64,000 nt of DNA. Origin: Varroa destructor. Lineage: Eukaryota > Arthropoda > Arachnida > Mesostigmata > Varroidae. The stretch spans positions 43,368,832 through 43,432,831 of the forward strand of contig NW_019211455.1 of the NCBI RefSeq assembly GCF_002443255.2, read 5' to 3'. The translations under genes were made by a program, and so were the position numbers. A model generated the notes under the pieces. It made no database searches. It saw only the letters and a list, made by a program, of their open reading frames with translations, and was not told the origin of the DNA. Shown here in pieces: positions 59,408 through 64,000 of the stretch (its first letter is position 1; each line of letters starts with the position of its first letter).

Positions 59408-61333
59408 CTGCCGGAGGAAAGTATTCGTTGGATTTGATAACTCAATAGTTCATCATATATAATTAGAATATATGTAGAAGATGGCTTATTGGAATAACTA
59501 AAGAAATGCAAAGGTAGCATTGGCTGCTTAAGCTACGACACTTCCATTATGGCTGTATTCGTGGTAACAGGACCTTTTGATGGCCACCAAAAAGAACAGC
59601 ATCCTTCATTGCTGTTACACATTTTCAACGAAAGTTCCCGTCATAACATTATAATATTCTATTTCTAAGAGTTCTACTAAATATATATTCGCTAAGTGCT
59701 GAGGGTCATTATAAAATACGCGAATCGAGGTTACTCCTAGAAGAGTGAGATTTTGTTACGATATGCGGCACAGCCTTCTTTGTTTTGATGAGATGCAACA
59801 TGTGGTGTTTTTTGTTTTTGGCAATACTGACACATGGCTAGAGTTCCATCTATTCAACTTGAGCATATGCTTTCAGCTTGTCTTCGATAAACTAAATATG
59901 TACGACGTAACTACATCGAATGCATATCCACTTCGACTTTTTGTTTTTGTTAGGCGAAGGCTGTTAACACAATTTTTCTGTTTGAGAAATAGTTGAAGAG
60001 CTGTTTGCCTGTAAAATCATTATCACGTCTTTGCTAAATCATTGCTGATAACTACAATAAAATTCTACTTCAAAGCTACAACTGGTGTCCATCTACGTAA
60101 ATAGTAAGCCAACTCGTGTTCACACCATCCGGTGTTTAAGAGACAAATAGCCAGCCATCATTATCCTGCGCATGCTACACAGTCGCTAGATAATGCATCG
60201 TATAACAGTACGATCCCCGCATTACACACATGATAGAATATATAAAAAAACACTGATTGATAACACACTGTGCTCTGGCCGTTAAATACATCATTGGTCG
60301 GTTGTATGGCCTAGATCTGCGTAGTCTTCAATGCAGGTGACATCAATACAACCCCAAGTTTCTGTTACGCCACACGTCCACTCTTCGCTTTTCCCCACAA
60401 TAGGATACTCCTATACGTCCTTACGAGGGTCCTAAGCTCACATTTAACAAGCTTTCAGCGAGTTATTCTCAAAGAATATATACCTATATATCTATACAAC
60501 AGAATACAGGTATACGGCGAAGCAGTGGTATTAGTAATAGCATAAGAAGCAGTAGTCTTCTTAGTATCTATCAAGTCACGCTAAAGTGTCATTGCCTGTC
60601 TACCTGACTTACTCGTCGAGCTAGCCAAACATAGTCTAATATATACCTTCAAGCTATGTATAGTCGCGGGGGTAAAATGGGGGTATCGGTCTACCTGTAA
60701 CGTATACACGGCTAATAAAACCGACATTTATATGACATCGCGCCGACCGCTACCGCCGCCCCCGCCGACGACGACGCGGGTCGTCGCGCATCGAAGGACT
60801 TCGCGTCCCCAAAACTGCCTGGCCGAAGAACTCCCAGTCTCTCTCTCGAAGTTAACGAAAGCTAGCTAGCGTACATTAAGCTTGCCTAGCCTTCAATCGC
60901 CATTGGTGTCGATAGAGATGCGAGGACAGTCGCGAATGTTCGAACTGAATGTTACTTTGCTGCTTGTCCGGTAGCTAGGACATCACGGCCTGCCTATTCG
61001 CTAGGTACAGAATAACAATGCCTCCATCATCATCCATATGATCAAATCTAGACTGCGTCCATTTTCGCTCGCTTTCTTTTGTCCCGTTGTCTATCGTGTC
61101 CAGACTGTCGAATGCGAACAAAACAGAACAATGTTCTTGACGACCACTGGCAATGAATGAACTCTCTCTATCCGCAGGCAACAACGGTTTTAGTAACGAG
61201 CATAACCACACGACGGCGATGAGTGCGGCAGCGGAAAACCAACATGATATCAGTTTGTTGCGGAGACCTACAACAATCCTGCTCACCTATTAGAATTGAA
61301 GATGAAACTCGTCACATAGTCTTTCCGGTGCAG
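59408..61333. other. Upstream side of BCKDHA, GC-rich patch at 60.74-60.86 kb
   Basis: No exon could be assigned. A short CG-rich patch (CCGCC and ACG triplets, 60741-60862) would suit a promoter or first exon of BCKDHA on the minus strand. One ATG there opens a short arginine-rich frame before GTAGCG, but nothing proves it. A minus frame at 60975-61283 contains one hydrophobic segment (SAAALIAVVWLCSLLKPLLP) after a good acceptor but has no ATG at its start. Confidence 0.45.
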
Positions 61334-61530
61334 ACGGCACATCTCGACTGGCCATGTCCTGCCTGATGAAAAGACGGACTTACGTCGATGACAACTGTCC
61401 GCCAAGTACGGGTCGGATCGCCTTCGACCCGGTCCGACTACTGCAGTGCAGCAACAGCAGGCCCCGCGTTGGCCTCTACAACAAAGGCGAAAGTAATCAC
61501 GCGAACTTCGGATATACAAGTACTACATAG
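61334..61530 (+). CDS. Candidate terminal exon, unknown protein
   Basis: After a plausible acceptor (TCTTTCCGGTGCAG) the plus frame runs to TAG at 61528-61530. It includes ATG 61354 and segments MSCLMKRRTYVDDNCPPSTG and IAFDPVRLLQCSNSRPRVGL. Third codon positions are strongly G/C-biased, resembling the FBXW7 exons. The opposite strand is also open for most of this stretch but reads as a less natural cysteine run. No homologue is recognised and no partner exon was found. It would run in the opposite direction to BCKDHA. Confidence 0.22.
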
Positions 61531-62583
61531 CAACTACATCGAGAAATGGGTAAAAGCGACCTGAAACCGGCATGATTTACAAGCGAGCAATGGCGGGGCA
61601 GCCCGCGCACGTATGATAATACTTGTCTGGCTGACCGGCTGGCTTCTTCAAAGAAAACGGGAGTAATACAAGTGAGTAACGATGGTGGAAGTACATGGCG
61701 ACTACAATGATCAGAGTTAATGGTACACAGCAACACAAAGATAAATCGCGCTAATTTCAAATGAAGCAAGGATTGTAGGTGTTGCTAGATAGGTGTGCAC
61801 AATCTAACGGTAATACTGATAGACTAGAAATGACACGGCAAAGATAAAAAAAAAAAAAAAATACGTAGGACGAGATAGTTTTCGTAATGTAGAGCAATAC
61901 ATGAATTTTTTCTAGTTGGTAGACCTTATGGACTGATTGGAAAAATGTGCAAAATTTATTTGCTAAATAATTGTCCAGCGTCTTTTTTTCGTACGAACGT
62001 GCGCTTTATACGGGACGAACTTCAAGAGTGGACATACGTAAATAAGCTAGATTACACGAGGAAATTCACGAATTGATTTTCTTTAACATTTCAAGACTTT
62101 TTCAAAAGGTCTACAGCATCCATAATCTTCTGTCCTGCGAAAATTTTATTGAAACAAGCGTGTACATTTAATTGGATCCTTACGTCAACATCTCAGCCGT
62201 CAAGCAAGAAAAATGAACGACTCATTAACTCCTATAGATTATTCTTGACGGAAGACCCTTGGACGGCACGGAGAGGAAATACAGACAATCGTAGAATCTT
62301 AGATTAAAGATTGTTTCTTTTATACAAAAATATGCTAGAAAGCGTGATACTGCCGGAATGTCGGTATTATTCGATTACGCACAAGCCGACAGCCTGGTCA
62401 TCCAGTCTGCTGTCTTACTAACCGCTCGACTTATCTACCTGAAGGAAACCTTTGAAATATATAGAAAAATAAACCGGAGTTGAAAATTGTTTTCGAATGT
62501 ACATCTTCATCGAGCCGTTGATCTATCACGTTTTTTACATCAATCGACGTGACTTAGATGGGTTCTCGTATTGGCATTATTTA

Positions 62584-62602
62584 TCACTCACTCACTCACT
62601 CA
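62584..62602. repeat. CTCA tetranucleotide repeat
   Basis: Four tandem CTCA units. Confidence 0.8.
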
Positions 62603-62954
62603 GTTGACATTGCATGAGTGTTAACTAAGTGATTTTAATTAGGTTAATTAAGTGGGATTAGCCTTACCTTAGAGATGGACAGCAGAACTTCTCCATTGAC
62701 CCTCTCTCTTCCTATTAGTTTTAACCGAAACCTCTTCTTACGTATCTAATAAATACGATAAACAAGTAGTATTTTTTGTCTGCCCGATCCATATGACTTT
62801 GGCGCATTTCGCTCTGTCGGCTACCGGTCGCTTGGCAGTGACGGCGCAGTGTACATGTTCACTATCCACCGTTTTGTTCGCCCGTAATAGACGCTGGTGC
62901 TGACCCTCATCATCAGCAGCAGCTGCTGTTCACTAGCAGACGCAACAGCAGTCA

Positions 62955-62985
62955 GCCGCCGCCGCCGCCGCCGCCGCCGTCGCCG
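62955..62985. repeat. CCG trinucleotide repeat
   Basis: About ten CCG units with one T interruption. On the plus strand one frame gives polyarginine. Such runs often mark 5' UTRs or promoters. Confidence 0.85.
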
Positions 62986-63138
62986 TTCGTACGCTCCGAC
63001 GGGTACCGTAAAGGAAGACTGGTCGCAGGAAGAATCTCAAGCAAAGTGTGAACATCAACTTAATGATGTGTTCGGTAGTTTGCAAACCGCCCATTGTCGA
63101 CTGGCTGCCACTGTGCTACTCGTATAACTTCGTCTACC

Positions 63139-63210
63139 TTCCCCTCCCTCCCTCTCTCCCTCCCTCTCTCCCTCCCTCCCTCCCTCCCTCCCTCCCTCCC
63201 TCTCTCTCTT
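63139..63210. repeat. CCCT polypyrimidine tract
   Basis: A 72-bp run of pure pyrimidines built from CCCT and CT units with mirror symmetry, able to form triplex (H-) DNA and therefore hard to sequence through. A short assembly gap follows 87 bp later. Confidence 0.9.
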
Positions 63211-63296
63211 ATTCTGCAAATACACATGAATTCGTTTTTATATTCGGCTAGTAGCTGCATGGCTCGGTACGGACAGCGAAGGGGTGGCGGAGTGGT

Positions 63297-63321
63297 NNNN
63301 NNNNNNNNNNNNNNNNNNNNN
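63297..63321. other. Assembly gap, 25 N
   Basis: A short run of N, possibly caused by the neighbouring low-complexity tract. Confidence 0.95.
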
Positions 63322-64000
63322 GGACAAGAATGTCCTGTCGTTTCATCCCGCCCGTTTCATTTTTCGACTTCGTTCCTTTAGCAAAATCTTGCTCCCATAC
63401 GGAGAAATGGTCAACGAAAGGAGGAACGACGTATGCTTCGTATGCTAGGGGGCGAGCGACATGACTCTGCAGATACGGCGACGCTGTAATGAGCTTTCAG
63501 GGTATGTTCAAGTATGTTGGTGACTACAACGGAAATTAACTTGTACACAGAACAGATAGGAAGTACGGAGAGGTTTAGAGTAATGTACGTCTAAGACGCC
63601 ACTTCGTTGCTGTTGTTGTTATAGTATAAATGGGCTGTAGTTAAAGATCGATGATTTTACATAACGATCGCGCTTTCAATGCTATTGATGATTGTCAGAA
63701 GCGGTGGTTGAAGTAAGCACGCTTACTTCTATCGTTGGCCGTGTTATTTTACTAACAAACGCGACAGCATGCAAGGTCGACATGTCTATGGATGTTTTAT
63801 ACACAGTATATTGATCTTGATTGGCTTTGACCAATTGATTTTGTGCCAATTCACAGATAAAACACAAACGCTATTAAATAGCTTTGATAAAAGAAAAAAA
63901 ACAGTTCCCTGGTTTGAACCAGGCCGTAACATCCTGTATAAATAAATAGGTAACTTTAATGTTATGTTGAATCGTATTTATCAGACAGCGTTTCAGCTGT

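Larger units (their letters stand above)
61531..64000. other. Unassigned right end with simple repeats and a gap
   Basis: No gene recognised. An A run lies at 61847-61861, a CTCA repeat at 62584-62602, a CCG triplet run at 62955-62985 and a CCCT/CT tract at 63139-63210. A 25-N gap lies at 63297-63321. Confidence 0.5.

Noticed and set aside
60975..61283. Minus frame with a membrane-like segment
   Set aside because: No ATG at its start and weak codon bias. One hydrophobic stretch is not enough to call a membrane protein.

Overview
The window is eukaryotic nuclear DNA from an intron-rich animal. The two genes that can be named with confidence are animal genes interrupted by short introns (125-302 bp) with GT-AG ends. 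The style (compact introns, many microsatellites, convergent neighbours, an FBXW7 C-terminus longer than the vertebrate one) fits an arthropod, possibly a mite or tick. The species cannot be fixed from the sequence. No bacterial, phage, CRISPR, rRNA or tRNA features were recognised. There are two assembly gaps: 100 N at 52473-52572 and 25 N at 63297-63321.

Solid content is on the right. At 52844-54735 (+) lie the last four coding exons of FBXW7 (archipelago), the WD40 substrate receptor of an SCF ubiquitin ligase. They cover the WD40 propeller and carry all three degron-binding arginines. The F-box and dimerisation exons were not found and are either lost in the gap just upstream or lie far away. 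Facing it at 58830-59407 (-) are two exons of BCKDHA, the E1-alpha subunit of mitochondrial branched-chain 2-oxoacid dehydrogenase. Its first exon(s) and its catalytic and C-terminal exons were not recognised. The two genes converge across about 4 kb.

The left 52 kb has no gene I can name. It alternates between AT-rich sequence and GC-richer islands (about 3.7-5.3, 13.1-15.2, 35.2-38.6 and 43.0-44.3 kb). Several exon candidates have independent supporting signals but no recognised homology. The best is a minus-strand unit at 13.5-14.0 kb with a GC box, a CRE, a TATA box and an ATG followed by a signal-peptide-like leader, in the right order. Others are a secretory-leader exon at 10.6 kb, ORFs ending in strong splice donors at 16.4, 30.2 and 33.1 kb, a terminal-exon-like frame at 39.8-40.0 kb, and a 3' coding end at 1-81. 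All of these are low confidence and need transcript evidence.

The rest is microsatellites and a striking number of perfect or near-perfect hairpins. The most notable are a cluster at 41.2 kb (19-bp perfect stem), a 20-bp stem at 26.7 kb, a compound hairpin at 22.2 kb and a 22-bp perfect palindrome at 36.6 kb. No transposase, reverse transcriptase or LTR was recognised.
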